NCBI GenBank assembly: GCA_031769625.1
Contig: JAUIMM010001600.1
Location: 335,501 to 399,500 of the forward strand
DNA length: 64,000 nt
Direction of reading: 5' to 3'
Origin: Taudactylus pleione
Taxonomy: Eukaryota > Chordata > Amphibia > Anura > Myobatrachidae
Under the pieces are notes generated by a model. That model saw only the letters and a list, made by a program, of their open reading frames with translations. It was not told the DNA's origin and ran no database searches. The translations under genes and the position numbers were made by a program. Positions 41,601 through 53,040 of the stretch are shown here, piece by piece; positions within the stretch are counted from its first letter, which is position 1; every line of letters starts with the position of its first letter.

Positions 41601-42236
41601 ACAGCATACAGAGAGAGGTGCTACACGGCGCACAGACAGCATACAGAGAGAGGTGCTACACGGCGCACAGACAGCATACAGAGAGAGGTGTTACACGGCG
41701 CACAGACAGCATACAGGGAGAGGTGCTACACGGCACACAGACAGCATACAGAGAGGTGCTACACGGCGCACAGACAGCATACAGAGAGAGAGGTGCTACA
41801 CGGCGCACAGACAGCATACAGAGAGAGGTGCTACACGGCGCACAGACAGCATACAGAGAGAGAGGTGCTACACGGCGCACAGACAGCATACAGAGAGAGA
41901 GGTGCTACACGGCGCACAGACAGCATACAGAGAGAGGTGCTACACGGCGCACAGGCAGCATACAGAGAGAGGTGCTACACGGCGCACAGACAGCATACAG
42001 AGAGAGGTGCTACACGGCGCACAGACAGTATACAGAGAGAGGGGATACACGGTGGACACACAGTATACAGAGAGAGGGGATACACGGTGGACACACAGTA
42101 TACAGAGAGAGGGGATACACGGTGGACACACAGTATACAGAGAGAGGTGCTACACGGCGCACAGGCAGCATACAGAGAGAGGGGATACACGGTGCACACA
42201 CAGCATACAGAGAGAGGGGATACACGGTGGACACAT
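38641..42236. repeat. 35-bp minisatellite array, stop-free in all plus-strand frames
   Basis: About 100 tandem copies of a 35-bp unit (CAGAGAGAGGTGCTACACGG followed by CGCACAGACAGCATA). The consensus unit has no stop codon in any plus-strand frame. Because 35 is not divisible by three, translation cycles through all three phases and gives a 35-residue repeat. This explains the overlapping open frames of up to 488 codons (40,781-42,247). Common variants are GGGATACACGG, GACGGCATAC, CGACGCAC and loss or gain of a GA dinucleotide. The last six or so units (about 42,020-42,236) are a diverged subfamily with GGTGGACACACAGTATAC. Coding potential is not credible: any frame would be open, and there is no splice, promoter or codon-bias signal. 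Confidence 0.96.
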
Positions 42237-43028
42237 CTTTCTCCTGAAAACATTTCTGCAAAAATAATCCTCACAGGAAACAAGTTTTGGAAAAAAAAAA
42301 TTCTTTAATTTTTTTCATGTGGTTTTTCTGAGCAGTGATCTGTCCCTCCCAATTCCAGCTCATGACCCATTTGTCTAACCAGTTGCCCAGATGGGGTACA
42401 TTCAACGCCACCAGATGAGAGAACCAAGAACATTAAGTATTGGTATAAGAAGGACCAGCCGGGTGATGGAGAACAGAATGTGTCTACCCCTCCCCTAAGA
42501 TGTACGGCCATCCTAGGGCGCGGTTACGTACTCTCACAGGGCATCAGTATTGTTAGACGGAAGAAGATGGCGCCGCCCTGGCTGTGACCCGCGCAGTAAC
42601 CCGGACTAAGCAAATATCCTTCACATCATCATTTGCTGAACGACTTTCTGCGCGGATCAGCTTCAGCTAATGTAACATCCAGGAACCAGATGTGTGTGCT
42701 GTAATGTCTCACGTGCCGTGGCGAGGTGCGATGGTGAAGAGGGGGTGTTGTTGGATTACAGGGGAATCACACGGAGCTTCTATGTGTGGGAGTAACCGTA
42801 GTAGCTGGTTACATCGGCGGCGCTGTGCGCCAGCGGGAATTTACAGAAGTAAAATAAACAATACAATATTATTTTGAGATCTGGTCCTATTAAAATACAG
42901 AAACAAAAAAAAAAAAACTTCCCACACAAACCAGCAGCGCAGCTCAGGGGCGAGAAGGAAGGAACGCACGCTGGTGTTACTATGGAGAATCCGAGCGTTG
43001 CACTGTGCACAGAATACTAACCTGGGTC
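42237..43028. other. Unique DNA downstream of the coactosin-like gene
   Basis: Non-repetitive sequence with short A and T runs (A10 near 42,290, A12 near 42,905). No coding exon is convincing on either strand; the short open frames here lack homology I recognise. The segment at 42,520-42,620 is relatively CpG-rich and holds an AAGATGGCGCC motif near 42,566, but no gene start could be tied to it. Confidence 0.6.
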
Positions 43029-43063
43029 TTTATTACATGGGCCTTTATTACATGGCCTTTATT
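43029..43063 (-). promoter_or_regulatory. Triplicated polyadenylation signals (AATAAA x3)
   Basis: On the minus strand AATAAA occurs three times in 35 bp (plus-strand TTTATT at 43,029, 43,044 and 43,058), inside a near-exact triplication of about 15 bp (CTTTATTACATGGC). They lie about 470-500 bp downstream of the coactosin-like stop codon, a reasonable 3' UTR length. The role is inferred from position and the canonical hexamer. Confidence 0.5.
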
Positions 43064-43531
43064 ACATGGCTCCAGCTACCGTGCTCTCCCTCCTGAACTG
43101 GCGGCCGACCTCAGCCATGATGGGGGTTGTGATACGGACAATAGATCATTCCTTAGCGTCACTTTCTGATTTCATGTTACATCTAAATATTTTTACAATT
43201 CTATTGAACTTTTAAAAGTAAAGAGAGAAGTTAGTGGAAGCGCCGCGTGTTGTGGGTCCTGCGTCAGATACATGTTACAGTAACGGCCGGTGAGGTCCGG
43301 CTTATACAGTCCAAGGCATTCTTATGGAAAACATGGCGGCTCCTGCGGGTCAAAGTGACGAGAGATGATGGCGGAGCCAATTGTGCTGTAACCACGGAGA
43401 AGCCGGCCCGGTGGGGGTGATCACCTCGTCACAAGGTGCATTATTAGTTGGGCTACAGGAGACCTGGCTGGGGGATCGGAGGGGAGAACGCAGGCAAAGA
43501 AATAACCAGGTTTTGTTTTTTTTAATGCAAT
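43064..43531 (-). other. Probable 3' UTR of the coactosin-like gene
   Basis: This segment lies between the stop codon at 43,532 and the triple AATAAA. No conserved open frame is visible on the minus strand. The extent is inferred only from the two flanking signals. Confidence 0.45.
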
Positions 43532-43618
43532 CTAGTGCTGAGCATTCTTCAGCTTGCTGCACATGTAGCCTTCCTCCAGGTACGCGGGGTCTGTGATAAC
43601 CAGCTCTACGGAAAAATC
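43532..43618 (-). CDS. cotl1-like: Coactosin-like protein, last coding exon
   Basis: This is an 87-bp minus-strand exon of 28 codons plus a TAG stop. It starts at codon phase 0 after a strong acceptor (pyrimidine-rich CTGTTCTCTTAG, then GATTTTTCC). The peptide contains DFSVELVITDPAYLEEGYMC and ends LKNAQH. It aligns with the C-terminal helix region of coactosin (human COTL1 from about residue 107: an F-x-x-E-x-V-I-x-D pattern, then LEE and a basic L-K motif) and is about eight residues shorter than the human tail. Coactosins bind F-actin through an ADF-homology fold and act in the cytosol at the actin cytoskeleton. As I recall, human Lys131 has been implicated in 5-lipoxygenase binding; the aligned residue here is Asn. 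The exon joins the one at 47,068-47,225 in frame. The divergence suggests a paralogue rather than the COTL1 orthologue. No open frame of ordinary length covers this exon. Confidence 0.82.
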   Translation of the reverse strand, partial: DFSVELVITDPAYLEEGYMCSKLKNAQH

Positions 43619-43692
43619 CTAAGAGAACAGGGAGATAAAGGCACATATTATTGTCAGTGTCGATTGTCACTTATAGTAAAAAACATGAGAAG
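43619..43692 (-). other. 3' part of the coactosin-like intron, before the 58-bp array
   Basis: A short unique stretch holding the acceptor of the last exon and the transition into the 58-bp minisatellite. Nothing else is visible. Confidence 0.55.
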
Positions 43693-45690
43693 TACAAGAG
43701 GATTAGAGGGGAGCGCCAGGTTATTACAACGTACCAATCACATCAGGACTCCATACAAGAGGATTAGAGGGGAGCGCCAGGTTATTACAGCGTACCAATC
43801 ACAGGACTCCATACAAGAGGATTAGAGGGGAGCGCCAGGTTATTACAACGTACCAATCACATCAGGACTCCATACAAGAGGATTAGAGGGGAGCGCCAGG
43901 TTATTACAGCGTACCAATCACAGGACTCCATACAAGAGGATTAGAGGGGAGCGCCAGGTTATTACAACGTACCAATCACAGGACTCCATACAAGAGGATT
44001 AGAGGGGAGCGCCAGGTTATTACAGCGTACCAATCACAGGACTCCATACAAGAGGATTAGAGGGGAGCGCCAGGTTATTACAGCGTACCAATCACAGGAC
44101 TCCATACAAGAGGATTAGAGGGGAGCGCCAGGTTATTACAGCGTACCAATCACAGGACTCCATACAAGAGGATTAGAGGGGAGCGCCAGGTTATTACAGC
44201 GTACCAATCACAGGACTCCATACAAGAGGATTAGAGGGGAGCGCCAGGTTATTACAACGTACCAATCACAGGACTCCATACAAGAGGATTAGAGGGGAGC
44301 GCCAGGTTATTACAGCGTACCAATCACAGGACTCCATACAAGAGGATTAGAGGGGAGCACCAGGTTATTACAGCGTACCAATCACAGGACTCCATACAAG
44401 AGGATTAGAGGGGAGCGCCAGGTTATTACAGAGTACCAATCACAGGACTCCATACAAGAGGATTAGAGGGGAGCACCAGGTTATTACAGCGTACCAATCA
44501 CAGGACTCCATACAAGAGGATTAGAGGGGAGCGCCAGGTTATTACAACGTACCAATCACAGGACTCCATACAAGAGGATTAGAGGGGAGCGCCAGGTTAT
44601 TACAACGTACCAATCACATCAGGACTCCATACAAGAGGATTAGAGGGGAGCACCAGGCTATTACAGCGTACCAATCACAAGACTCCATACAAGAGGATTA
44701 GAGGGGAGCGCCAGGTTATTACAACGTACCAATCACATCAGGACTCCATACAAGAGGATTAGAGGGGAGCACCAGGTTATTACAGCGTACCAATCACAAG
44801 ACTCCATACAAGAGGATTAGAGGGGAGCGCCAGGTTATTACAACGTAACAATCACAGGACTCCATACAAGAGGATTAGAGGGGAGCGCCAGGTTATTACA
44901 GCGTACCAATCACAGGACTCCATACAAGAGGATTAGAGGGGAGCGCCAGGTTATTACAGCGTACCAATCACAGGACTCCATACAAGAGGATTAGAGGGGA
45001 GCACCAGGTTATTACAGCGTACCAATCACAGGACTCCATACAAGAGGATTAGAGGGGAACGCCAGGTTATTACAGCGTACCAATCACAGGACTCCATACA
45101 AGAGGATTAGAGGGGAGCGCCAGGTTATTACAACGTACCAATCACAGGACTCCATACAAGAGGATTAGAGGGGAGTGCCAGGTTATTACAGCGTACCAAT
45201 CACAGGACTCCATACAAGAGGATTAGAGGGGAGCACCAGGTTATTACAGCGTACCAATCACAGGACTCCATACAAGAGGATTAGAGGGGAGCGCCAGGTT
45301 ATTACAGAGTACCAATCACAGGACTCCATACAAGAGGATTAGAGGGGAGCACCAGGTTATTACAGCGTACCAATCACAGGACTCCATACAAGAGGATTAG
45401 AGGGGAGCGCCAGGTTTTTACAACGTACCAATCACATCAGGACTCCATACAAGAGGATTAGAGGGGAGCACCAGGTTATTACAGCGTACCAATCACAAGA
45501 CTCCATACAAGAGGATTAGAGGGGAGCGCCAGGTTATTACAACGTACCAATCACATCAGGACTCCATACAAGAGGATTAGAGGGGAGCACCAGGTTATTA
45601 CAGCGCACGAATCACAAGACTCCATACAAGAGGATTAGAGGGGAGCGCCAGGTTATTACAGCGTACCAATCACAGGACTCCATACAAGAG
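43693..45690. repeat. Intronic 58-bp minisatellite array
   Basis: About 34 tandem copies of a 58-bp unit starting TACAAGAGGATTAGAGGGGA. Three length or sequence forms alternate: ATCACAGGACTCC, a 3-bp longer ATCACATCAGGACTCC, and ATCACAAGACTCC. AACGT/AGCGT and GCGCC/GCACC are frequent point variants. The longer form is regularly followed by the CACAAGAC form (about 44,615-44,820 and 45,430-45,630), so a two-unit higher-order repeat exists. The whole array lies in the intron between the two coactosin-like exons. It ends at CATACAAGAGATCTGCG. Confidence 0.95.
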
Positions 45691-47067
45691 ATCTGCGTGG
45701 TCACCATCTGCACCAATTCGATGGCGGGTTACCACGTGTGAAAGTCCCAGAGCCAATAGTAACCGTAATTGGACTCTCATATGTCAGCGCGCAGAAACAG
45801 CTCCACAATGTTAGTCCGCAGTGTTGAGTCCTCCCTGGTGGAGGCCTGATATCACCCGTGGTCCTCAGGGGAAGGGGGAACCCACAGGACAGCCCCAAAC
45901 AAACTATTTATTAATATTGGGAGTTATAAAACAAAACTGCAGCGATTCCTCAGTATAAGGTCTCAGCACTGGGCCTGGCACAGCCAGCCGGCAGCCAAAC
46001 ACTGTTCCCTAAAGCAAAGTGCACATATTACAGCGGCAGCTTACTCACGTTGGGCCCATCGGACATCACCAGGATAACACATCAGGGATCTCTCCCGGAC
46101 ACAGCACAAGTGGCTGTTTGTTCGCATATGAACATTGGCTGCTATTGATTTGTGATCGCGCCAGAGAGGATTAATAATGAATCAGGCCCCCACTTCCCAC
46201 CCATACTGACCCTGGGGTGAGTCTGTCACAAGGCGGACTAGCACCAGCCACACGGACCGTGTAAGGAAGTGCCTGGAAATGGGACAGTCTGCAGCTCCCC
46301 AATATAGTGTGGACCCCCCACATGTACACGTAATGCAAAAGCACGTGTGTGACTGCGATAATAGGGAAGCCGTGTTGTGAGCGGTTATGGTCACATGACT
46401 GTGAGCGGCCAGAGGGACCATAAATATTAATTCATCAGCTGCTCCCGTGTTATTTGCGCAGCTCAGAGACCAGTGACGCTCAGCGGCCAAGAACTAGGTC
46501 ACGATGTATAATTTTATCTCACCCGGTATAATCATTATTTTATTATCACCGTGTTACTGACTGAGAGGAGCGATGAACAGTTCAGCTACTAAAGATGCTG
46601 TGTACTGGGCGCACGCTCATGTGTCCCAACAGCGGCGACCGCGTGTAATGGCGACCATTAAACCCCAAATGCAAACTGTAACATTACAAATAAATAAGGA
46701 CAAATTGTTTTCCACGACTTTGTATTTTATGCTTAATGGGAGCAGACGTGTCCAGCGAGAGCTCGGAACCCAGGAGACTGGCCGCTAGCTGGAAGGGGCG
46801 CGGTGGCCCACGCACGGGTTAAGCCTGCGGCTTGCGCATGTTCTATTAATCACTGCTCTAACGGGATTTATAGGGCCACTAAGCCTGGAACACTGCGGCC
46901 ACTAGACGGTTGTCGATTCCACAGATTCATCGGCTCCTCGTGGCCCTCACAGTTAGCGGTGGGGCGAATTCTTGGCGCACTGACAGATGTAGATTACAGT
47001 GTATGATTACATGAGGATAACCCCCCTGTATGGCAGAATAGGTCATAGTATATAGCAGAGGATTTAC
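45691..47067 (-). other. Unique part of the coactosin-like intron
   Basis: Non-repetitive intron sequence ending (on the minus strand, beginning) at the GTAAAT donor next to 47,068. Open frames of 65-102 codons here show no recognisable domains and are not called. No element ends or RNA genes were recognised. Confidence 0.6.
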
Positions 47068-47225
47068 CTGCAGCACGTCCTTCACCAACGTCTTGTCTGT
47101 ACCGATCTTGGTGCGCTTGAGGATGCTGACATTCTCACCGATCCAGACAATGAACACATATTTTAACCTCTTGCCCAGGTCGCCTTCGGTGGCGAATCTG
47201 ATGTAAGCAAACTGCCGATTGTCAT
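47068..47225 (-). CDS. cotl1-like: Coactosin-like protein, penultimate exon (ADF-homology core)
   Basis: This is a 158-bp minus-strand exon with acceptor CCTCTGTTACAG and donor CAG/GTAAAT. The first two bases (AT) complete an Asp codon begun in the previous exon, followed by 52 whole codons. The peptide includes DNRQFAYIRF, KRLKYVFIVWIGENVS and KIGTDKTLVKDVLQ. This matches human coactosin-like protein residues 54-106 without a gap (D-x-R-x-F-A-x-x-R-F, WIGENVS, GTDKTLVK). The Lys reported as important for F-actin binding in human COTL1 (Lys75) is kept (RLKY). The next exon is at 43,532-43,618, across a 3.45-kb intron filled largely by a 58-bp minisatellite. The exon or exons encoding the first ~54 residues were not found between here and 64,000. 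I am confident about the family and less so about which coactosin paralogue it is. Confidence 0.9.
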
Positions 47226-47340
47226 CTGTAACAGAGGTGGAGGCAATTTCAACAACCCCTTTAATGGACTATGGAGTGCAAATAGAAAAATACATTATAA
47301 AAAATAACCAAAACTAACCAATAGCCAGATCACCATGATG
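47226..47340 (-). other. Acceptor-side intron sequence upstream of the penultimate exon
   Basis: Contains the polypyrimidine tract and acceptor (TTGCCTCCACCTCTGTTACAG on the minus strand, split across 47,226-47,246), then AT-rich DNA leading into the 38-bp array. Confidence 0.6.
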
Positions 47341-50300
47341 TATCCATGTAACCGTCACATCCCACAGCGCTACATAATCATCCGCGTAACCGGCACATCC
47401 CGCAGCGCTACACCATAATCCATGTAACCGTCACATCCAGCAGCGCTACACAATAATCCATGTAACCGTCACATCCAGCAGCGCTACACAATAATCCACG
47501 TAACCGTCACATCCAGCAGCGCTACACAATAATCCATGTATCCGTCACATCCAGCAGCGCTACACAATAATCCATGTAACTGTCACATCCAGCAGCGCTA
47601 CACAATAATCCATGTAACCGTCACATCCCGCAGCGCTACACAATCATCCACGTAACAGTCACATCCAGCAGCGCTACACAATCATCCATGTAACCGTCAC
47701 ATCCAGCTGCGCTACACAATAATCCATGTGACCGTCACATCCAGCAGCGCTACACAATCATCCATGTAACAGTCACATCCAGCAGCGCTACACAATAATC
47801 CATGTAACCGTCACATCCAGCAGCGCTACACAATAATCCATGTAACCGTCACATCCAGCAGCGCTACACAATAATCCATGTAACCATCACATCCAGCAGC
47901 TCTACACAATAATCCATGTAACCATCACCTCCCGCAGCGCTACACAATAATCCATGTAACCGTCACATCCAGCAGCGCTACACAATAATCCATGTAACCA
48001 TCACATCCAGCAGCGCTACACAATAATCCATGTAACCATCACATCCAGCAGCGCTACACAATAATCCATGTAACATCACATCCCGCAGCGCTACACAATA
48101 ATCCATGTAACCGTCACATCCAGCAGCGCTACACAATGATCCATGTAACCGTCACATCCAGCAGCGCTACACAATAATCCATGTAACCATCACATCCAGC
48201 AGCGCTACACAATAATCCATGTAACCATCACATCCCGCAGCGCTACACAATAATCCATGTAACCATCACATCCAGCAGCTCTACACAATAATCCATGTAA
48301 CCAGCACATCCAGCAGCGCTACACAATAATCCATGTAACCATCACATCCAGCAGCGCTACACAATAATCCATGTAACCATCTCCTCCCGCAGCGCTACAC
48401 AATAATCCATGTAACCGTCACATCCAGCAGCGCTACACAATAATCCATGTAACCAGCACATCCAGCAGCGCTACACAATAATCCATGTAACCATCACATC
48501 CAGCAGCGCTACACAATAATCCATGTAACATCACATCCCGCAGCGCTACACAATAATCCATGTAACCGTCACATCCAGCAGCGCTACACAATGATCCATG
48601 TAACCGTCACATCCAGCAGCGCTACACAATGATCCATGTAACCGTCACATCCAGCAGCGCTACACAATAATCCATGTAACCATCACATCCAGCAGCGCTA
48701 CACAATAATCCATGTAACCATCACATCCAGCAGCGCTACACAATCATCCATGTAACCGTCACATCCAGCAGCGCTACACTATAATCCATGTAACCATCAC
48801 ATGAAGCAGCGCTACACAATAATCCATGTAACCATCACATGAAGCAGCGCTACACAATAATCCATGTAACCATCACATGAAGCAGCGCTACACAATAATC
48901 CATGTAACCGTCACATCCCGCAGCGCTACATAATCATCCATGTAACCATCACATCCAGCAGCGCTACACAATAATCCATGTATCACATCCAGCAGCGCTA
49001 CACAATAATCCATGTAACATCACATCCCGCAGCGCTACACAATCATCCATGTAACCATCACATCCCGCAGCGCTACACAATCATCCATGTAACCATCACA
49101 TCCCATAGCGCTACACAATAATCCATGTAACCATCACATCCCGTAGCGCTACACAATAATCCATGTAACCATCACATCCCGCAGCGCTACACAATAATCC
49201 ATGTAACCGTCACATCCCGTAGCGCTACACCATAATCCACGTAACCGTCACATCCAGCAGCGCTACACAATCATCCACGTAACCGTCACATCCAGCAATG
49301 CTACACAATAATCCATGTAACCATCACATGAAGCAGCGCTACACAATCATCCATGTAACCATCACATCCAGCAGCGCTACACAATAATCCATGTAACCAT
49401 CACATCCCGCAGCGCTACACAATCATCCATGTAACCATCACATCCCGCAGCGCTACACAATCATCCATGTAACCATCACATCCCGCAGCGCTACACCATA
49501 ATCCACGTAACCGTCCCATCCAGCAGCGCTACACAATCATCCACGTAACCGTCACATCCAGCAGTGCTACACAATAATCCACGTAACCATCACATCCAGC
49601 AGCGCTACACAATAATCCACGTAACCATCACATCCTGTAGCGCTACACAACAATCCACGTAACCGTCACATCCCGCAGCGCTACACAATAATCCACGTAA
49701 CCGTCACATCCAGCAGCGCTACACAATAATCCACGTAACCGTCACATCCAGCAGCGCTACACAATAATCCATATAACCGTCACATCCAGCAGCGCTACAC
49801 AATAATCCATGTAACCGTCACATCCAGCAGCGCTACACAATAATCCATGTAACCGTCACATCCAGCAGCGCTACACAATAATCCATGTAAGCGTCACATC
49901 CAGCAGCGCTACACAATAATCCATGTAACCGTCACATCCAGCAGCGCTACACAATAATCCATGTAACCGTCACATCCAGCAGCGCTACACAATAATCCAT
50001 GTAACCATCACCTCCCGCAGCGCTACACAATAATCCATGTAACCGTCACATCCAGCAGCGCTACACAATAATCCATGTAACCAGCACATCCAGCAGCGCT
50101 ACACAATAATCCATGTAACCATCACATCCAGCAGCACTACACAATAATCCATGTAACATCACATCCCGCAGCGCTACACAATAATCCATGTAACCGTCAC
50201 ATCCAGCAGCGCTACACAATGATCCATGTAACCGTCACATCCAGCAGCGCTACACAATGATCCATGTAACCGTCACATCCAGCAGCGCTACACAATAATC

Positions 50301-52533
50301 CATGTAACCATCACATCCAGCAGCGCTACACAATAATCCATGTAACTATCACATCCAGCAGCGCTACACAATCATCCATGTAACCGTCACATCCAGCAGC
50401 GCTACACTATAATCCATGTAACCATCACATGAAGCAGCGCTACACAATAATCCATGTAACCATCACATGAAGCAGCGCTACACAATAATCCATGTAACCG
50501 TCACATCCCGCAGCGCTACACAATCATCCATGTAACCATCACATCCAGCAGCGCTACACAATAATCCATGTAACCATCACATCCAGCAGCGCTACACAAT
50601 AATCCATGTAACATCACATCCCGCAGCGCTACACAATCATCCATGTAACCATCACATCCCGCAGCGCTACACAATCATCCATGTAACCATCACATCCCGT
50701 AGCGCTACACAATAATCCATGTAACCATCACATCCCGCAGCGCTACACAATAATCCATGTAACCGTCACATCCCGTAGCGCTACACCATAATCCACGTAA
50801 CCGTCACATCCAGCAGCGCTACAGAATCATCCATGTAACCATCACATCCAGCAGCGCTACACAATAATCCATGTAACCATCACATCCAGCAGCGCTACAC
50901 AATAATCCATGTAACCATCACATCCCGCAGCGCTACACAATCATCCATGTAACCATCACATCCCGCAGCGCTACACAATCATCCATGTAACCATCACATC
51001 CCGCAGCGCTACACCATAATCCACGTAACCGTCACATCCAGCAGCGCTACACAATCATCCACGTAACCGTCACATCCAGCAGTGCTACACAATAATCCAC
51101 GTAACCATCACATCCAGCAGCGCTACACAATAATTCACGTAACCATCACATCCTGTAGCGCTACACAACAATCCACGTAACCGTCACATCCCGCAGCGCT
51201 ACACAATAATCCACGTAACCGTCACATCCAGCAGCGCTACACAATAATCCACGTAACCGTCACATCCAGCAGCGCTACACAATAATCCATATAACCGTCA
51301 CATCCAGCAGCGCTACACAATAATCCATGTAACCGTCACATCCAGCAGCGCTACACAATAATCCATGTAACCGTCACATCCAGCAGCGCTACACAATAAT
51401 CCATGTAAGCGTCACATCCAGCAGCGCTACACAATAATCCATGTAAGCGTCACATCCAGCAGCGCTACACAATAATCCATGTAACCGTCACATCCAGCAG
51501 CGCTACACAATAATCCATGTAACCGTCACATCCAGCAGCGCTACACAATAATCCATGTAACTTTCACATCCAGCAGCGCTACACAATAATCCATGTAACC
51601 GTCACATCCAGCAGCGCTACACAATTATCCATGTAACCCTATCATCCCGCAGCGCTACACAATAATCCATGTAACCATCACATCCCACAGCGCTACATAA
51701 TAATCCATGTAACCATCACATCCCGCAGCGCTACACAATAATCCATGTAACCGTCACATCCAGCAGCGCTACACAATGATCCATGTAACCGTCACATCCC
51801 GCAGCGCTACACAATAATCCATGTAACCGTCACATCCAGCAGCGCTACACAATAATCCATGAAACCGTCACATCCAGCAGCGCTACACAATAATCCATGT
51901 AACCATCACATCCAGCAGCGCTACACAATAATCCATGTAACCGTCACATCCAGCAGCGCTACACAATAATCCATGTAACCGTCACATTCAGCAGCGCTAC
52001 ACAATAATCCATGTAACCATCACATCCAGCAGCGCTACACAATAATCCATGTAACCATCACATCCCGCAGCACTACACAATAATCCATGTAACCAGCACA
52101 TACAGCAGCGCTACACAATAATCCATGTAACCAGCACATCCAGCTGCGCTACACAATCATCCATGTAACCATCACATCCAGCAGCGCTACACAATAATCC
52201 ATGTAACCATCACATCCAGCAGCGCTACACAATGATCCATGTAACCATCACATCCAGCAGCGCTACACAATAATCCATGTAACCATCACATCCAGCAGCG
52301 CTACACAATAATCCATGTAACCATCACATCCAGCAGCGCTACACAATCATCCATGTAACCATCACATCCAGCAGCGCTACACAATCATCCATGTAACCAT
52401 CACATCCAGCAGCGCTACACAATCATCCATGTAACCATCACATCCAGCAGCGCTACACAATCATCCATGTAACCATCACATCCAGCAGTGCTATACAATA
52501 ATCCATGTAACCGTCACATCCAGCAGCGCTGCA
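47341..52533. repeat. 38-bp minisatellite array with internal 1.5-kb duplication
   Basis: About 137 tandem copies of a 38-bp unit (ACAATAATCCATGTAACCGT then CACATCCAGCAGCGCTAC). Recurrent variants are CACATCCCGCAG, CACATGAAGCAG, ATCATCC, CCACGTAACC and a 3-bp loss (TGTAACATCAC). A block near 48,390-49,900 is repeated near 49,990-51,420 with a constant 1518-bp offset. ATATAACCGT is at 49,771 and 51,289, TCCTGTAGCG at 49,633 and 51,151, and GTAAGCGTCAC at 49,887 and 51,405. The array probably lies in an upstream intron of the coactosin-like gene. Confidence 0.95.
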
Positions 52534-53040
52534 CCGATGCAGCAACATTGATGGCGGCATCCAATGTTGAAAAGACAGGTGCCAGTCCGACTCAGCCATC
52601 GATGGCTAAACTATCAGTGGTTTACCAACGATGGTTTAAAACCATCAACCACCGATGGTACAGCCTTTGATGGCCAAATCACTAAGTAAGGGGATTATGC
52701 AGAGTGAGACCTATGCACAGCGCCGTAACAGGGCTTTATCGTGTCTTGTGTAAGCCACACCCCCTGAGCACATGACATCATGCAAAAGGGGCAGAGCCAG
52801 AAATTACAGTACTGCCCAAAGCATCGTCAGGATGTTCCAGGGGCTGTACTTGCTGCAGGTGCCCCTCCAGGCACCAGATTACACTGTCGCCTGCTTGGCC
52901 CTGGAGAGGCGGATGGGGGAGTAAAGGGTGGGATTCATGTAGGCCGAGTACAGTAATGTATGTAACGTAATGACACAAGTTAGAGCCGTATTATTTTCAG
53001 TTGATTAAGAGCAGGTACAAATACATGACCATTTGTGAGG
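52534..53040. other. Repeat-like DNA with CCATCGATGG palindromes
   Basis: Between about 52,590 and 52,680 the sequence has several copies of CGATGG/CCATC in both orientations (CCATCGATGG, ACGATGGTTT, AAACCATCAACC, ACCGATGG). This resembles a decayed foldback or hAT-type non-autonomous element. No clear terminal repeats or target-site duplication could be defined. A short minus-strand open frame at 52,778-52,978 has no convincing homology. Confidence 0.3.

Noticed and set aside
38609..42308. Overlapping open frames of 120-488 codons in the 35-bp array
   Set aside because: All three phases give the same 35-residue period because the 35-bp unit has no stop. There is no start context, splice signal or homology, so they are repeat artefacts.
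42560..43375. Several ATGGCGGC/AAGATGGCGCC motifs suggesting YY1-type promoter sites
   Set aside because: Single short motifs near 42,566, 43,333 and 43,366 with no adjacent first exon or clear CpG island. One lies in the presumed 3' UTR.
46182..46490. 102-codon minus-strand frame in the coactosin-like intron
   Set aside because: No known domain, no splice or conservation evidence, and it lies in an intron of the same-strand gene.
52778..52978. Minus-strand frame with GDSVIWCLEG, vaguely like the N-terminal DGSAVIW segment of coactosin
   Set aside because: The similarity is limited to a few residues. The flanking residues and splice phase do not fit, so I do not call it the missing exon.
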